A stretch of DNA of 64,000 nucleotides from Legionella londiniensis (GTDB lineage: Bacteria; Pseudomonadota; Gammaproteobacteria; Legionellales; Legionellaceae): contig NZ_LNYK01000014.1 of NCBI RefSeq assembly GCF_001467825.1, forward strand, positions 377,297 through 441,296, read 5' to 3'. Positions within the stretch are counted from its first letter, which is position 1. Every line of letters begins with the position of its first letter. A program made the position numbers and the translations under genes. The notes under the pieces were generated by a model. It was not told where the DNA came from and ran no database searches. It was given only the letters and a program-made list of their open reading frames with translations. Positions 51,519-62,044 of the stretch are shown here, piece after piece.

Positions 51519-52703
51519 TTAAATAATGCCAAGCTTTTTCCCTACTGACTCAAAGGCATTTAAAGCTTTATCCAAATGATGCAATTCATGGGCTGCAGAC
51601 ATTTGGGTGCGAATTCGAGCCTGCCCCTTGGGCACGACGGGAAATGAAAAGCCGACAACATAAACCCCTTCTTTAAGCAATTCTTCCGCCATTCTTGCAG
51701 CCAATGCAGCATCCCCCAGCATGACAGGAATAATTGCATGTTCTCCTGGTATCAGGTTAAAGCCCAATTTCTGAAGACCCGAGCGAAAATACTGGGCATT
51801 ACGCTTGAGTTTAACAAGTAAATCATGGCTCTTTTCCAACAGGTCCAAAACAGCAATAGAAGTAGCCGCGATTACCGGTGCCAGCGTATTGGAAAAAAGA
51901 TAAGGCCTTGAACGCTGGCGCAACCATTCTATAATCACTGAATTTGCTGAGGTATAACCCCCAGAGGCTCCGCCCAGGGCTTTTCCGAGAGTACCGGTTA
52001 TGATATCAATCTGGTCAGTTACACCAAAGTATTCGGGAGTGCCCCGGCCGGATTCACCGATAAATCCAACAGCGTGCGAGTCATCAACCATCACCATGGC
52101 ATCATATTTTTCTGCCAGTGCGCAAATCTCAGGCAAATTGGCAAATATGCCGTCCATTGAAAACACCCCATCGGTAGCAATAAGACGAAAGCGCGCCCCT
52201 TGCGACTCCTTAAGCTGTTTTTCCAAATCCCTCATATCATTATTGGCATAACGATAACGCTGTGCCTTACAGAGGCGAATGCCATCGATGATGCTGGCAT
52301 GATTCAAAGCATCGCTGATGACAGCATCTTCAGGGCCGAGTAAGGTTTCAAACAAACCAGCGTTGGCATCAAAACATGAGGAATATAAAATGGCTTCTTC
52401 CTTACCGAGAAATTGACTTATTTTTTCTTCCAGAATTTTGTGCGGGGTTTGAGTGCCGCAAATAAAACGCACCGATGCCATCCCATAACCATATTGAGCC
52501 AGTGCTTTTTGCCCTTCGGCAATCAAAAGGGGATGATTGGCTAAACCCAAGTAATTGTTGGCACAGAGATTAATTAACTCCTGATCATTGACTGCGACAT
52601 TTGCCTGCTGTTGAGTGGTAATGACTCTTTCCGGCTTGTACAAGCCTTCTTCTTTGAGCTTCAACAACTCAGTTTGCAAATAATCTCTAAAGCGATCAAT
52701 CAC
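51519..52703 (-). CDS. kbl: Glycine C-acetyltransferase (2-amino-3-ketobutyrate CoA ligase)
   Basis: A 394-residue PLP enzyme that splits 2-amino-3-ketobutyrate with CoA into glycine and acetyl-CoA. The PLP lysine is in [12 protein letters not shown], with [11 protein letters not shown] before it. The GTG at 52703 is chosen because AGGAG lies six bases upstream and the length then matches the family (398); the frame runs to 52745. It leads tdh. Confidence 0.96.
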   Translation of the reverse strand: MIDRFRDYLQTELLKLKEEGLYKPERVITTQQQANVAVNDQELINLCANNYLGLANHPLLIAEGQKALAQYGYGMASVRFICGTQTPHKILEEKISQFLGKEEAILYSSCFDANAGLFETLLGPEDAVISDALNHASIIDGIRLCKAQRYRYANNDMRDLEKQLKESQGARFRLIATDGVFSMDGIFANLPEICALAEKYDAMVMVDDSHAVGFIGESGRGTPEYFGVTDQIDIITGTLGKALGGASGGYTSANSVIIEWLRQRSRPYLFSNTLAPVIAATSIAVLDLLEKSHDLLVKLKRNAQYFRSGLQKLGFNLIPGEHAIIPVMLGDAALAARMAEELLKEGVYVVGFSFPVVPKGQARIRTQMSAAHELHHLDKALNAFESVGKKLGII

Positions 52704-52902
52704 ATGAATCTCCTGATAAATAGATAAATTTGCCGATAATATCAAATTTTACACAATTGCACTACGTGCAACCATATTTACGTCAGCGGCCAAAGACCTA
52801 AATTACTTCCCTTGATCATGAAATCGTCGCACCAGAGAACAATTCTTGCTAAAATCATGCCATCGTTTTAACCTAGTTTTATAATTTCACCGGCGGGATT
52901 AC

Positions 52903-53556
52903 ATGAGCAGTCAAATCGCATGCATCAATATGATCAAACAGCAACTGAGGACAGGTGATGTCTTGAATGACAGAATTCTTGATTTATTCAAAATCATTCC
53001 TCGCGAAAACTTCGTGCCAAAGGAGTTTAAGCATTTTGCCTATTCTGATATGCGGATTGATTTGCCCCATCAGCAAAAAATGATGGCTCCTTTGGAAGAA
53101 GCCACACTGTTACAATCACTGGATTTAAAAGGCACTGAAACGGTATTGGAAGTGGGAACAGGCACAGGTTTTTTAACAGCCTTGCTAAGCCGATTGGCAA
53201 AACATGTTCTAAGCATCGATTATTTTTCTGATTTTACAGCCCAGGCCCGGCTCAAGCTTGCTGAGCATCAATGTAAAAATGTAGAGCTTGTTACTGGCGA
53301 CGCTGCGCGAGGCTGGGTGGACAAAGCGCCTTATGACGTGGTGGTTTTCACGGGCGCTGTACCGGAAATAACCGATACCCACCGGCTGCAGGTTTTACCG
53401 GGCGGAAAATTATTTATCATCGTTGGGGACAAGCCCATTATGCCTGCGGTCTTGCTCACGCTCACGCAGGACAATGTATGGGAAGAAAAGCTCATATTTG
53501 AAACCTCAATTCCTCCTTTAATTAATAAATTAAAACCAAAAGAATTTGTTTTCTAA
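52903..53556 (+). CDS. pcm: Protein-L-isoaspartate O-methyltransferase
   Basis: A 217-residue SAM-dependent enzyme that repairs isoaspartyl residues. The SAM motif is VLEVGTGTGFLTALL (80-94). The N-terminal MIKQQLRTGDVLND and the PRENFVPKEF substrate region are typical. It starts a plus-strand run with the TolC-like gene 11 bases after its stop, an order often found in Legionella-type and related genomes. Confidence 0.9.
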   Translation: MSSQIACINMIKQQLRTGDVLNDRILDLFKIIPRENFVPKEFKHFAYSDMRIDLPHQQKMMAPLEEATLLQSLDLKGTETVLEVGTGTGFLTALLSRLAKHVLSIDYFSDFTAQARLKLAEHQCKNVELVTGDAARGWVDKAPYDVVVFTGAVPEITDTHRLQVLPGGKLFIIVGDKPIMPAVLLTLTQDNVWEEKLIFETSIPPLINKLKPKEFVF

Positions 53557-53567
53557 GGCATGCAGCA

Positions 53568-55025
53568 ATGAGAGTAATGCGGTATCAGTTGACGAATCAT
53601 TTTGTAAAGGCGCATCAGCGCATTCTTAACTCGGCTGGGTCTTTCCTCCACAAACTGATTAAGCGGCTTGTTTTATATTCCTGCGCGTTCAGCTTTGTCT
53701 TTAGCGTCCGCGCAGCAGATTTGATGGACGTTTATTTACAGGCCCTCGAAAATGATCCTGCATTTAAGGCTGCCTACAGCACTTTTTTAGCGAATTGCGA
53801 AGCAGTGCCCCAGGCAAAAGCAGCCTTACTGCCACAGGTTAATGCAACAGCTCAATCCAGCCGAAATGTCATTCGCGTCCATACCGCAAATTTTACCGAT
53901 GAGCAAACCTACAACAGCAATCAGTGGCAATTTACTGCGTCTCAGGCGATTTTCAATTATCAGGCATGGGCAAAAGTACAACAGGCAAAATCATCCGTCA
54001 AAGCTGCCCACGCGACTTTTAATGATGCGGCACAGGATTTAATCCTGCGCACAGCCAAAGCTTACTTCGATGTTTTGTTTGCCAGAGACACATTGAGTTT
54101 TGCAGAAGCAAAGCTTCGCGCCAATAAACGCCAGCTTGAACAGGCCCAACAAAGGTTCAATGTCGGTTTAGATGCCATTACCTCGGTTTATGAAGCAAAA
54201 GCAGCCTATGATCAGTCTATTGCGCAAGTTATTTCAGCTAAAAACAACCAAATCAATCAAAATGAAAATCTACGAAAACTGACCAACCACACTTACGAAT
54301 ATTTATCGCCGCTGCGTAACAGCCGGATTCCCCTTGTTAAGCCTGAGCCGGAAAATGCCGATGAATGGATTGCCACAGGATTAAAGCAAAATTACAAATT
54401 ATTGTCAGCCAAATATAGCCTGCAAGCCGCAAGAGAAAACATCAAGGCACAGACTGCAGGCAACTGGCCCACTTTTTCATTGCAGGGCAACAGCGGCAAA
54501 ACCAATAACAGCGGCGGGCCCGGCAATGTCTTTGTCCCATCTGCTCAAATGAATTCAAGCGTCGCGATTGCCATGAATTTTCCTATGTATCAAGGAGGAT
54601 TGGTGGCATCGCAAACAAGGCAAGCAAAATTTAATTTTCAAACAAGCAGTGAGCAGTTAGAGCAAACATACAGAGACGTGGTGGTCAACAGCCAGATTGC
54701 TTTTAACACCATCATTGACGGCATCAGCAAAGTCAAGGCTGACAGGCAAACCGTGGTTTCACAACAAAATTCTCTGGAAAGTACGGAAGCTCAGTTTCAA
54801 GTGGGCACGCGCACCATGGTGGATGTAGTCAATGCCCAACAGCGTCTGTTTGAAGCCCAGCAGCAACTTGCTTCTGATCAATATGGCCTGATTAATGCTA
54901 TTTTAAACCTGAAATATCTTGCGGGAACCCTGAATGTGAATGATCTTGAAGAAATTAACTCATGGTTAGACACAACGCGCATCAAGGGCTTGCCTGGCAA
55001 ACTCAATGAAAAGTTAACCCAATAA
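53568..55025 (+). CDS. tolC: TolC-family outer-membrane channel
   Basis: A 485-residue outer-membrane factor. Residues 1-48 are a long N-terminus whose last part (LVLYSCAFSFVFSVRA) is the signal peptide. Two homologous halves follow, each with long helices and strands. LMDVYLQALENDPAF and the repeated WLDTTR region are typical. Such trimers bridge outer membrane and periplasm for type I export and RND efflux. It may serve the RND pump at 33.5-37.9 kb. AAGG is nine bases upstream; a shorter start is possible. Confidence 0.9.
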   Translation: MRVMRYQLTNHFVKAHQRILNSAGSFLHKLIKRLVLYSCAFSFVFSVRAADLMDVYLQALENDPAFKAAYSTFLANCEAVPQAKAALLPQVNATAQSSRNVIRVHTANFTDEQTYNSNQWQFTASQAIFNYQAWAKVQQAKSSVKAAHATFNDAAQDLILRTAKAYFDVLFARDTLSFAEAKLRANKRQLEQAQQRFNVGLDAITSVYEAKAAYDQSIAQVISAKNNQINQNENLRKLTNHTYEYLSPLRNSRIPLVKPEPENADEWIATGLKQNYKLLSAKYSLQAARENIKAQTAGNWPTFSLQGNSGKTNNSGGPGNVFVPSAQMNSSVAIAMNFPMYQGGLVASQTRQAKFNFQTSSEQLEQTYRDVVVNSQIAFNTIIDGISKVKADRQTVVSQQNSLESTEAQFQVGTRTMVDVVNAQQRLFEAQQQLASDQYGLINAILNLKYLAGTLNVNDLEEINSWLDTTRIKGLPGKLNEKLTQ

Positions 55026-55051
55026 CCTTCTTTTTAACCTGAGCTGTAACT

Positions 55052-55924
55052 ATGATTTCCTCTCCTACTCCTGTTGAAAAAAAATTATTGCACTATACCG
55101 GTAAAGCGATTGCTGATTTTAACATGATTCAAACAGGCGATCGCGTCATGGTGTGTTTATCCGGAGGCAAAGATTCCTTTACCTTGCTGACTTTACTTCA
55201 TTTGTTGCGCGCGCGTTGCAATGAAAAATTTGATTTGCTGGCTTTTACTCTTGATCAGGCACAACCCGGCTGGAATGACAGTAAACTTCGCGAATGGCTT
55301 GAATCCAGAAATATCCCCTATGAAATTTTAACCAGGGACACATACAGCATTGTCAAGGAAAAAATTCCGGAAGGAAAAACATATTGTTCATTGTGCTCAA
55401 GGTTAAGGCGGGGAATCATTTACCGCTATGCGGAAGAAAACGGCTATAACAAGATTGCCCTCGGCCACCATCGTGATGATTTAATCCGAACCCTGTTGAT
55501 GTCCATATTCTACAACGGCGACATTCGTTCCATGCCTCCCAAGCTGCTTAGTGACAATAAAAAACATATTGTGATTCGACCGATGTGTTATGTGCAGGAA
55601 AAAGACATCATGACTTATGCGAAAGAAAAAGAATTTCCAATTATTCCATGCAACCTGTGCGGTTCTCAGGAGAATCTTGTCCGTAAACGAATCGGCAGGC
55701 TGATTGATGAACTTGCCAAAGAAAACCCAAAGATCCCAAGCAACATGCTGCATGCCTTACAAAGCATCAAGCCCAGTCAATTAATGGATCGCAGCTTGTG
55801 GCCCTTTAAGAATCTTGAACAAGAGTTGCTTACAGGCAAAAACGCTTTAAAAGAACAACTCATCTTTCCCGAAGACAATTGCCAAGAGCAAGCATTTTTA
55901 GAAACTGAAGATACAGATTGTTAA
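55052..55924 (+). CDS. ttcA: tRNA 2-thiocytidine biosynthesis protein TtcA
   Basis: A 290-residue PP-loop enzyme that thiolates C32 of some tRNAs. SGGKDSF (36-42) is the PP-loop, and two CxxC pairs in [10 protein letters not shown] near 112 and CNLCG near 200 hold the Fe-S cluster. It lies 26 bases after the TolC-like gene. Confidence 0.95.
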   Translation: MISSPTPVEKKLLHYTGKAIADFNMIQTGDRVMVCLSGGKDSFTLLTLLHLLRARCNEKFDLLAFTLDQAQPGWNDSKLREWLESRNIPYEILTRDTYSIVKEKIPEGKTYCSLCSRLRRGIIYRYAEENGYNKIALGHHRDDLIRTLLMSIFYNGDIRSMPPKLLSDNKKHIVIRPMCYVQEKDIMTYAKEKEFPIIPCNLCGSQENLVRKRIGRLIDELAKENPKIPSNMLHALQSIKPSQLMDRSLWPFKNLEQELLTGKNALKEQLIFPEDNCQEQAFLETEDTDC

Positions 55925-56034
55925 AATCCGAAATCTCTGGCAGCGCTCGCGAAACGCACTCCCATGACAGGGTTAACAGATTAATTGTTTTAGTATAATA
56001 TGACCATACTTTAAACTGGCCGAACAAATATCCG

Positions 56035-58380
56035 ATGACCGAAGCATTTCAGCAGCAATTGCGTAAACTGCGTGTTTATAAAAAACGTCAATTCAAGTTT
56101 GACCTGATAGCCGCCATTGTGGTTTTTCTGGTTGCAATTCCATTATGCCTTGGCATAGCGCTTGCTTCCGGCGCGCCTCTTTTTTCAGGAATTTTAAGCG
56201 GGATTGTGGGCGGTATCGTTGTTGGCAGCCTTAGTGGTTCCCAGGTCAGTGTCAGTGGCCCTGCCGCAGGAATGGCGGCAGTAGTACTCGCAGCCATAAC
56301 GCAGCTGGGTGATTTTAATACTTTCTTGCTGGCAGTAGTGCTTGCGGGCTTGCTGCAGATTGCAGTTGGCAGCTTAAGAGCCGGGTTTATAGCGGATTAT
56401 ATTCCTTCAAATGTAATCCAGGGGCTGCTTTGTGCCATCGGCATATTGTTAATTGTAAAACAGTTGCCGCTTGCTTTTACGCTTTCTTCCAGTCTTTCCG
56501 AGCTTAAAATGCATTTGCTGGAAACAACGGAAGGAATAACTTTAAAACCGCTTTATGATCTCTCATTCCATATCAACAGCGGAGCCATGATTCTTTCGAT
56601 TACCTCCCTTGCTGTCTTGATTTTTTTCGATAAGACGAAAATTAAATTATTAAAAGCCATTCCTGGTCCCATTGTCGTTGTTATTATAGGCATTCTTTTT
56701 AACGAATTTTTTATCCTCATCGACTCCTATCTCGCGCAACACAGCCCGCAACTCGTCAATATTCCGCAAAATGACGGCTTGAAAGATTTCATCTCCTATT
56801 TGGAATCGCCAAACTGGGCCGCATTCGCTAATCCAAAAGTGTATTTATACGCTTTTGTTTTAGCCACCGTTGCCTCTTTGGAAAGCCTTTTAAACGTAAA
56901 GGCAGGAGAAAAGCTCGATAAGAAAAAACGCTATTGCTCCAAAGATCAGGAATTGGTCGCCCAGGGTTTTGGAAATTTAGCGGCCGGTTTAATTGGCGGA
57001 ATCCCGGTTACCTCGGTGATAGTCCGGACATCGGTTAATATTCAAGCAGGAGCAAAAACCAAATTTGCAGCCATACTGCATGGTCTTTTTATCCTGTTGG
57101 CGGTTATTCTTATTCCCAATATGCTCAACCGCATTCCATTGTCTTCTCTGGCTGCAATCCTGATTTACACGGGTTATAAACTGACCAAGCCCTCTATTTA
57201 CTCCAGCATCTACAAACAGGGCTGGGATCGATTCATTCCCTTTATCGCAACCCTGGTATGCATTGTTATGCTCGATTTGCTGACTGGAATTCTTATTGGA
57301 TTAATGGTCAGCCTGTTTTTCATCCTCAAATCCAACAGCCAGATACGGTTGGATATCATCAAGGAAATTTATCCAAACGGCATTACGAACCGCTTGATCC
57401 TTCCACAACAGACAACCTTTTTAAATAAAGCTTCCCTCGTCGCCGAACTGGATACCATTCCCAGAAATTCACAGCTCATTATTGACGCTCGTTATTCAGA
57501 CTACATTGATAAAGAGATAGTCGAGTTTTTAAAAGAATTTAAGGAAGAGCAGGCGCCGCAAAAACAAATTTCCTTAAATTTAATCGGCTTTAAGGATCAT
57601 TACGATATTCATAACTATATTGATTTCATTAATGTCACAACCTACGACGTGCAAGCCATGCTTACCCCTCGTCAGGTTCTCAATATTTTGAAAGAAGGCA
57701 ATCAGCGTTTCCTGGAAGACACCCGCATCCACCGCAGCCTGAAAAGCGATATCAAATACACCGCTGCCACGCAACATCCCATCGCGGTTGTCCTTGGCTG
57801 CATTGATTCCCGGGTGCCTGTTGAAACAGTGTTTGATATGAGCTTTGGTGATTTGTTCTGCATCCGAGTTGCCGGTAATGTTGTCAATGACGATGTTTTG
57901 GCAAGCATGGAATATGCCTGCAAGGTTGCGGGCGCCAAATTAATTGTGGTTCTTGGCCATACCCGCTGCGGTGCAATTCAAGCCGCCTGCGATGAAGTTA
58001 AAATGGGTCATATCACCCATCTTTTGGGTAAAATTAAGCCAGCCATTCAGGCAGAAACCAAGACCGAAACAAATCGAACGAGCAAGAACAATTCCTTTGT
58101 ACACAATGTGACTGAACTTAATATTGCCAACACTTTGATGCATATTTATCAGGAAAGCGATATTCTAAGCAAATTAATTGATGCGCATGAAATTGGCCTC
58201 GTAGGTGCTGTTTATGATGTCAACACCGGGGCGGTTTTATTTAAAGACTACTCTCCAGTCATTACACGGCTTAATAAAAAAGCGGGAGCAAATCTTTCTG
58301 ACAAATTATCCCATTTGTTGACTTCTGAAACTGCAGCATCTAAGACTGACTTGCAAGACACTGCTGCTGAACCAGCATAA
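56035..58380 (+). CDS. SulP anion transporter fused to beta-carbonic anhydrase
   Basis: A 781-residue fusion. Residues about 20-440 are a SulP/SLC26-type membrane domain (VFLVAIPLCLGIALASGAP, VSGPAAGMAAVV, GGIPVTSVIVRTSVN). A short degenerate STAS-like segment follows (about 475-535). Residues about 545-760 are a beta-carbonic anhydrase with zinc ligands in GCIDSRVP (Cys about 589) and GHTRCGA (His about 642, Cys about 645). Coupling of HCO3- movement to CO2 hydration is inferred. The fusion type is known in other bacteria. It stands alone, 18 bases ahead of proS. Confidence 0.92.
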   Translation: MTEAFQQQLRKLRVYKKRQFKFDLIAAIVVFLVAIPLCLGIALASGAPLFSGILSGIVGGIVVGSLSGSQVSVSGPAAGMAAVVLAAITQLGDFNTFLLAVVLAGLLQIAVGSLRAGFIADYIPSNVIQGLLCAIGILLIVKQLPLAFTLSSSLSELKMHLLETTEGITLKPLYDLSFHINSGAMILSITSLAVLIFFDKTKIKLLKAIPGPIVVVIIGILFNEFFILIDSYLAQHSPQLVNIPQNDGLKDFISYLESPNWAAFANPKVYLYAFVLATVASLESLLNVKAGEKLDKKKRYCSKDQELVAQGFGNLAAGLIGGIPVTSVIVRTSVNIQAGAKTKFAAILHGLFILLAVILIPNMLNRIPLSSLAAILIYTGYKLTKPSIYSSIYKQGWDRFIPFIATLVCIVMLDLLTGILIGLMVSLFFILKSNSQIRLDIIKEIYPNGITNRLILPQQTTFLNKASLVAELDTIPRNSQLIIDARYSDYIDKEIVEFLKEFKEEQAPQKQISLNLIGFKDHYDIHNYIDFINVTTYDVQAMLTPRQVLNILKEGNQRFLEDTRIHRSLKSDIKYTAATQHPIAVVLGCIDSRVPVETVFDMSFGDLFCIRVAGNVVNDDVLASMEYACKVAGAKLIVVLGHTRCGAIQAACDEVKMGHITHLLGKIKPAIQAETKTETNRTSKNNSFVHNVTELNIANTLMHIYQESDILSKLIDAHEIGLVGAVYDVNTGAVLFKDYSPVITRLNKKAGANLSDKLSHLLTSETAASKTDLQDTAAEPA

Positions 58381-58398
58381 CCGATAAAAGGAGTAACC

Positions 58399-60117
58399 AT
58401 GCGGGCGTCCCAATGGTTTTTTGCGACTTTAAAAGAAACTCCAGGCGATGCGGAAATCATCTCCCATCAATTGATGCTAAGGGCAGGCATGATTCGCAAG
58501 CTGGGATCTGGACTTTACACCTGGCTACCTATGGGATTGAAAGTATTGCGGAAAGTGGAATCCATTGTGCGGGAAGAAATGAACCGCGCGCAAGCGCTTG
58601 AAGTACTCATGCCCGCTGTGCAACCTGCGGAACTTTGGCAAGAGACCGGGCGCTGGGAAACCTTTGGCGCTCAGCTGCTCAAGATGCAGGATAGCGGCGG
58701 TAGAAACTATTGTTTTGGGCCGACTCACGAAGAAGTCATTACTGACCTGATTCGTGATGAATTGCAGTCTTACAAGCAGTTGCCGCTTAATCTATATCAA
58801 ATTCAAACCAAGTTCAGGGATGAGATACGCCCGAGGTTTGGCGTTATGCGGGCACGCGAATTCCTGATGAAGGATGCCTATTCTTTTCACTTAAGCGAAA
58901 CTTGCCTGCAAAAAACCTATTACGATATGTATCATAGCTATTGCCGCATATTCGATCGTCTGGGCCTAAGATACCGTGCAGTTGAAGCGGATACCGGCGC
59001 CATTGGCGGATCTGCATCGCATGAGTTTCAGGTGCTCGCAGACTCAGGGGAAGACCTGATATTTTACAGCGATGAAAGCGACTATGCAGCCAATGTTGAA
59101 CAGGCAGCAAGCTTTATTCCTGAAAAAGCGGACGCATCGGCAATTCATGAACCGATGATAAAAATTGCTACACCCAATCAAAAAACCATCGCTGATGTCG
59201 CTGAATTCTTAAAGATCTCGCCCAAGGATATGGTGAAAACCCTGATTGTTGAAGGAAAAACGCACCCATTTGTGGCTCTGGTTCTCCGCGGTGATGACGA
59301 GCTTAATGAAGTCAAGGCAGCAAAACATCCTCTGGTAAAATCCCCACTTGCCTTTGCCGATGAAAAAGAAGTATGCAAGGCATTAGGTGCGCCTTTTGGT
59401 TCCCTTGGGCCGGTTAATCTTGGGATCCCGGTCATCGCTGATTTTCAAACCTTGGCCATGCCTGAATTTGTCTCTGGCGCCAATGAGGCAGACCATCATT
59501 TTATGCATGTAGTCTGGGGACGCGACGCAGATTATGAGGATGCCTATGATTTGCGTACAGTGCAAGTTGGGGATAAAAGCCCAGATGGCAAAGGCACCTT
59601 GCAGGCTTGCCGCGGCATAGAAGTAGGCCACGTATTCCAACTTGGCGCAAAATATGCCGAAGCCATGCATACAAAAGTCCTGAATGCCGAAGGCGAGCTG
59701 CAAACCATACTCATGGGCTGCTATGGCTTGGGCATCAGCCGCGTGGTTGCCGCGGCCATTGAACAGCATCACGATGAGCGGGGCATCATCTGGCCTGAAA
59801 GCATTGCCCCCTTCCAATTGGTGATTATTCCCATCAATGCCCATCGCTCACAACAGGTTCAGGAAGAAGCAGAAAAGCTTTATCAGTTCGCGCTTGCGGA
59901 AAACATCGATGTGTTGCTGGACGATCGGGAAGAACGGCCAGGCGTATTGTTTGCCGATTGCGACCTGATTGGCGTGCCGCATCGTATTGTGATCAGTGAG
60001 CGCAACTTAAACCAGGGCCTTGTGGAATATAAAGCACGAAATCAGGAGGATACACAACTTATTGCACTTTCTGAGCTGCCAACGTTTATTTCCAGGCTTT
60101 TCAAAGCTGGATTTTAG
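58399..60117 (+). CDS. proS: Prolyl-tRNA synthetase (bacterial type)
   Basis: A 572-residue class II synthetase. Motif 2 region [17 protein letters not shown] and motif 3 [13 protein letters not shown] are intact. The insertion editing domain at about 225-385 ([15 protein letters not shown], then [15 protein letters not shown]) clears mischarged Ala-tRNA-Pro. GGAG lies six bases upstream of the ATG. Confidence 0.97.
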   Translation: MRASQWFFATLKETPGDAEIISHQLMLRAGMIRKLGSGLYTWLPMGLKVLRKVESIVREEMNRAQALEVLMPAVQPAELWQETGRWETFGAQLLKMQDSGGRNYCFGPTHEEVITDLIRDELQSYKQLPLNLYQIQTKFRDEIRPRFGVMRAREFLMKDAYSFHLSETCLQKTYYDMYHSYCRIFDRLGLRYRAVEADTGAIGGSASHEFQVLADSGEDLIFYSDESDYAANVEQAASFIPEKADASAIHEPMIKIATPNQKTIADVAEFLKISPKDMVKTLIVEGKTHPFVALVLRGDDELNEVKAAKHPLVKSPLAFADEKEVCKALGAPFGSLGPVNLGIPVIADFQTLAMPEFVSGANEADHHFMHVVWGRDADYEDAYDLRTVQVGDKSPDGKGTLQACRGIEVGHVFQLGAKYAEAMHTKVLNAEGELQTILMGCYGLGISRVVAAAIEQHHDERGIIWPESIAPFQLVIIPINAHRSQQVQEEAEKLYQFALAENIDVLLDDREERPGVLFADCDLIGVPHRIVISERNLNQGLVEYKARNQEDTQLIALSELPTFISRLFKAGF

Positions 60118-60158
60118 CTATCTTCATTTTTGACTTAAATCAATCCAAATTGATGGTT

Positions 60159-60186
60159 TGTCATCCCCACGAAGGTGGGGATCCAT
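60159..60186. repeat. TGTCATCCCC-type palindrome
   Basis: ATCCCCAC, GAAG and GTGGGGAT form a perfect eight-base stem, preceded by TGTC and followed by CCATG. The whole element fits a widely dispersed bacterial palindrome I know as TGTCATCCCC..GGGGATCCA. It lies 42 bases past proS. Confidence 0.75.
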
Positions 60187-60309
60187 GTGCAACTTGGCAT
60201 ATGTGCCCTGAAAGATAGATTCCCTCCTTCACGGGATTGACAATATCAAAAATGGCTAAAGTCCAGTCAAAGATAAAGGATTTTAGCAGAGGAATTATTG
60301 ATCTTACTG

Positions 60310-60338
60310 TTAACTTTTTAAGCATTAATTGTTATAAT
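60310..60338 (+). promoter_or_regulatory. Sigma-70-type promoter of the 517-residue gene
   Basis: TTAACT at 60310-60315, a 17-base spacer and a perfect TATAAT at 60333-60338 lie 32 bases ahead of the ATG at 60371. The -35 matches four of six consensus bases. Confidence 0.55.
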
Positions 60339-60370
60339 AGCTTAAAAGTGATGCTGATCAAGGTGTAAAA

Positions 60371-61924
60371 ATGCAAACTTACTGGTGTGCAGAAGCTCAA
60401 GCCTGGCTGCGATTTGATATGGATAGAAAAGGTGATGTGGACAGCAATACCGTCGAAATTGCAGAGCCTGACGATGAGCATCCCTCAATGGCTGCACCCT
60501 GGAAAAAGGCTGATGCCAACCTCAAGCAAGGCTTCTGGACGCTTTATGATGCAGAAGAACAGCGCTACTTTTATCTGAAAGCAGGCAAGTTATATCAAAA
60601 AGACGGCATCGATAAGTGGACAGAAAAGCTAAGGATCAGTGAATTCGATGGAACGCACTGGAGGCGTTCAAGGGAAACCCTTGAAGGTTTTACCCTTGCC
60701 GACACCCCGCCTGCAAAACTGCCTATGACCCCTGAACAACAGCAGCGGCAATGGAAAGAGTTACAATCGAAAGATTTGGCTTCTCCATATCTTGCAGGCA
60801 TTAATTCAAAAATCGCAAAGGATTTTGGGATTGGGTTCACCGAGCAGCAATATAACGAAATTGCAAGCTTCCTGCCCACACCTCTGCTTGGCCAGCGTAA
60901 AGATGATTTCAGCGATGTACAAAGCTATCTGAAAGCGTATAAAGATGCCATCACGGATGAGAATAATATAATACATCAGCAAATAGCGGGCCAGGCATCA
61001 AGAACATTTGATTATACAACGCTTGAAGGCACTGGAATTGATATTCCAACCCAAACTTTAATGAAAAAACAATTGTTTTTTCATTTGCTGACAGCAGAAT
61101 ATAATGAAATCTGTAATGTGTTTGGCCTTTCAGATAAAAAATTAGCATATGCCAGTTATGCCCGTCCCCGCCCCCAAGGCGCAGATATTCGCCAGGAACT
61201 TATTCCTCAAGATGACTTCTTTAACCTGCAACAGTGCCAGATTTTATTCCATAAGCTCGAGCAAATCCTTGCTGATTTTTTCAATACACACTTTGCACAT
61301 ACCAGCGACTACTGTGGTGAACTCAATCAAGTGATTCAAAATCAAGAACATGAAATTCATAAAAAAATTGAAACGCAAGCCTATGATAGTTTTCTTACAG
61401 AAAATCAGGAGCTTAATCCAGAAAAGGATGAAAGTCTGAAAACTCACATTAAACAGCAAAAAAAGGAATTTTTCTTAAACCTTCTTCAGGCCGAGCATGA
61501 TCTTATTGCTGCTCAACTCCTGTACGACCTGAAAAAAGCGGTGGCTGGCGCACAGACAAAATACGCTTCCTGGTATGCAGGGCAATCTGATGCGAAACGC
61601 GGTAATCACGGATTTTTCACCTGGGCCCGGCATGGCCGTTATGGTCAAAACCGTGCCTGTGAGTTAAAAAACAAAATTGAAGGACTGGAAAAGCTGGGTG
61701 TCGCTATTGGCGAAATACAATCATTTCTGACAGACAGCAAAACACGCTATCACCGCCATTCTTTTGCTTCGTTTCTTTTGGATGAATTAACGAAGCATGA
61801 CGGTTTGCCCTGGCACGCAATCAACAAGAATAGCGGTAAGAAGTATAATAAAAATGACTTGCTTAATCTTAATATAAGACAGGATATTGAGGATGAACAT
61901 CGTCAGAATCAATTAAGTCATTAA
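60371..61924 (+). CDS. Unknown effector-like protein
   Basis: A 517-residue protein with no recognised enzymatic motif. It has no signal peptide or membrane segment. Residues 1-115 are Trp/Asp-rich with two aromatic repeats (AWLRFDMDRKGD and GFWTLYDAEEQRYFY). The middle is helical and probably coiled (about 195-230, 330-420). The C-terminal part (about 410-500) holds FFTWARHGRYGQ and SFASFLLDELTKHDG, a pattern I associate with Legionella proteins of unknown function. AAGGTG is five bases upstream of the ATG. It is a candidate Dot/Icm substrate by inference. Confidence 0.68.
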   Translation: MQTYWCAEAQAWLRFDMDRKGDVDSNTVEIAEPDDEHPSMAAPWKKADANLKQGFWTLYDAEEQRYFYLKAGKLYQKDGIDKWTEKLRISEFDGTHWRRSRETLEGFTLADTPPAKLPMTPEQQQRQWKELQSKDLASPYLAGINSKIAKDFGIGFTEQQYNEIASFLPTPLLGQRKDDFSDVQSYLKAYKDAITDENNIIHQQIAGQASRTFDYTTLEGTGIDIPTQTLMKKQLFFHLLTAEYNEICNVFGLSDKKLAYASYARPRPQGADIRQELIPQDDFFNLQQCQILFHKLEQILADFFNTHFAHTSDYCGELNQVIQNQEHEIHKKIETQAYDSFLTENQELNPEKDESLKTHIKQQKKEFFLNLLQAEHDLIAAQLLYDLKKAVAGAQTKYASWYAGQSDAKRGNHGFFTWARHGRYGQNRACELKNKIEGLEKLGVAIGEIQSFLTDSKTRYHRHSFASFLLDELTKHDGLPWHAINKNSGKKYNKNDLLNLNIRQDIEDEHRQNQLSH

Positions 61925-61961
61925 TTCCCGCGTCGTCACTAAGATAGACGTAATTTGAAAT

Positions 61962-61991
61962 CCTGGATTACGACCTTCGGTCTAATCCAGG
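61962..61991. repeat. CCTGGATTA-type palindrome, copy 3
   Basis: CCTGGATTACGACC, TTC, then GGTCTAATCCAGG form a near-perfect hairpin between the converging 517-residue and YejF-like genes. The TAATCC arm resembles the copy at 40793. Confidence 0.7.
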
Positions 61992-62044
61992 CTATATCAT
62001 TACAATATGTGACTACCCGCCATAGGTGTTCCTTAGCACGCGCA

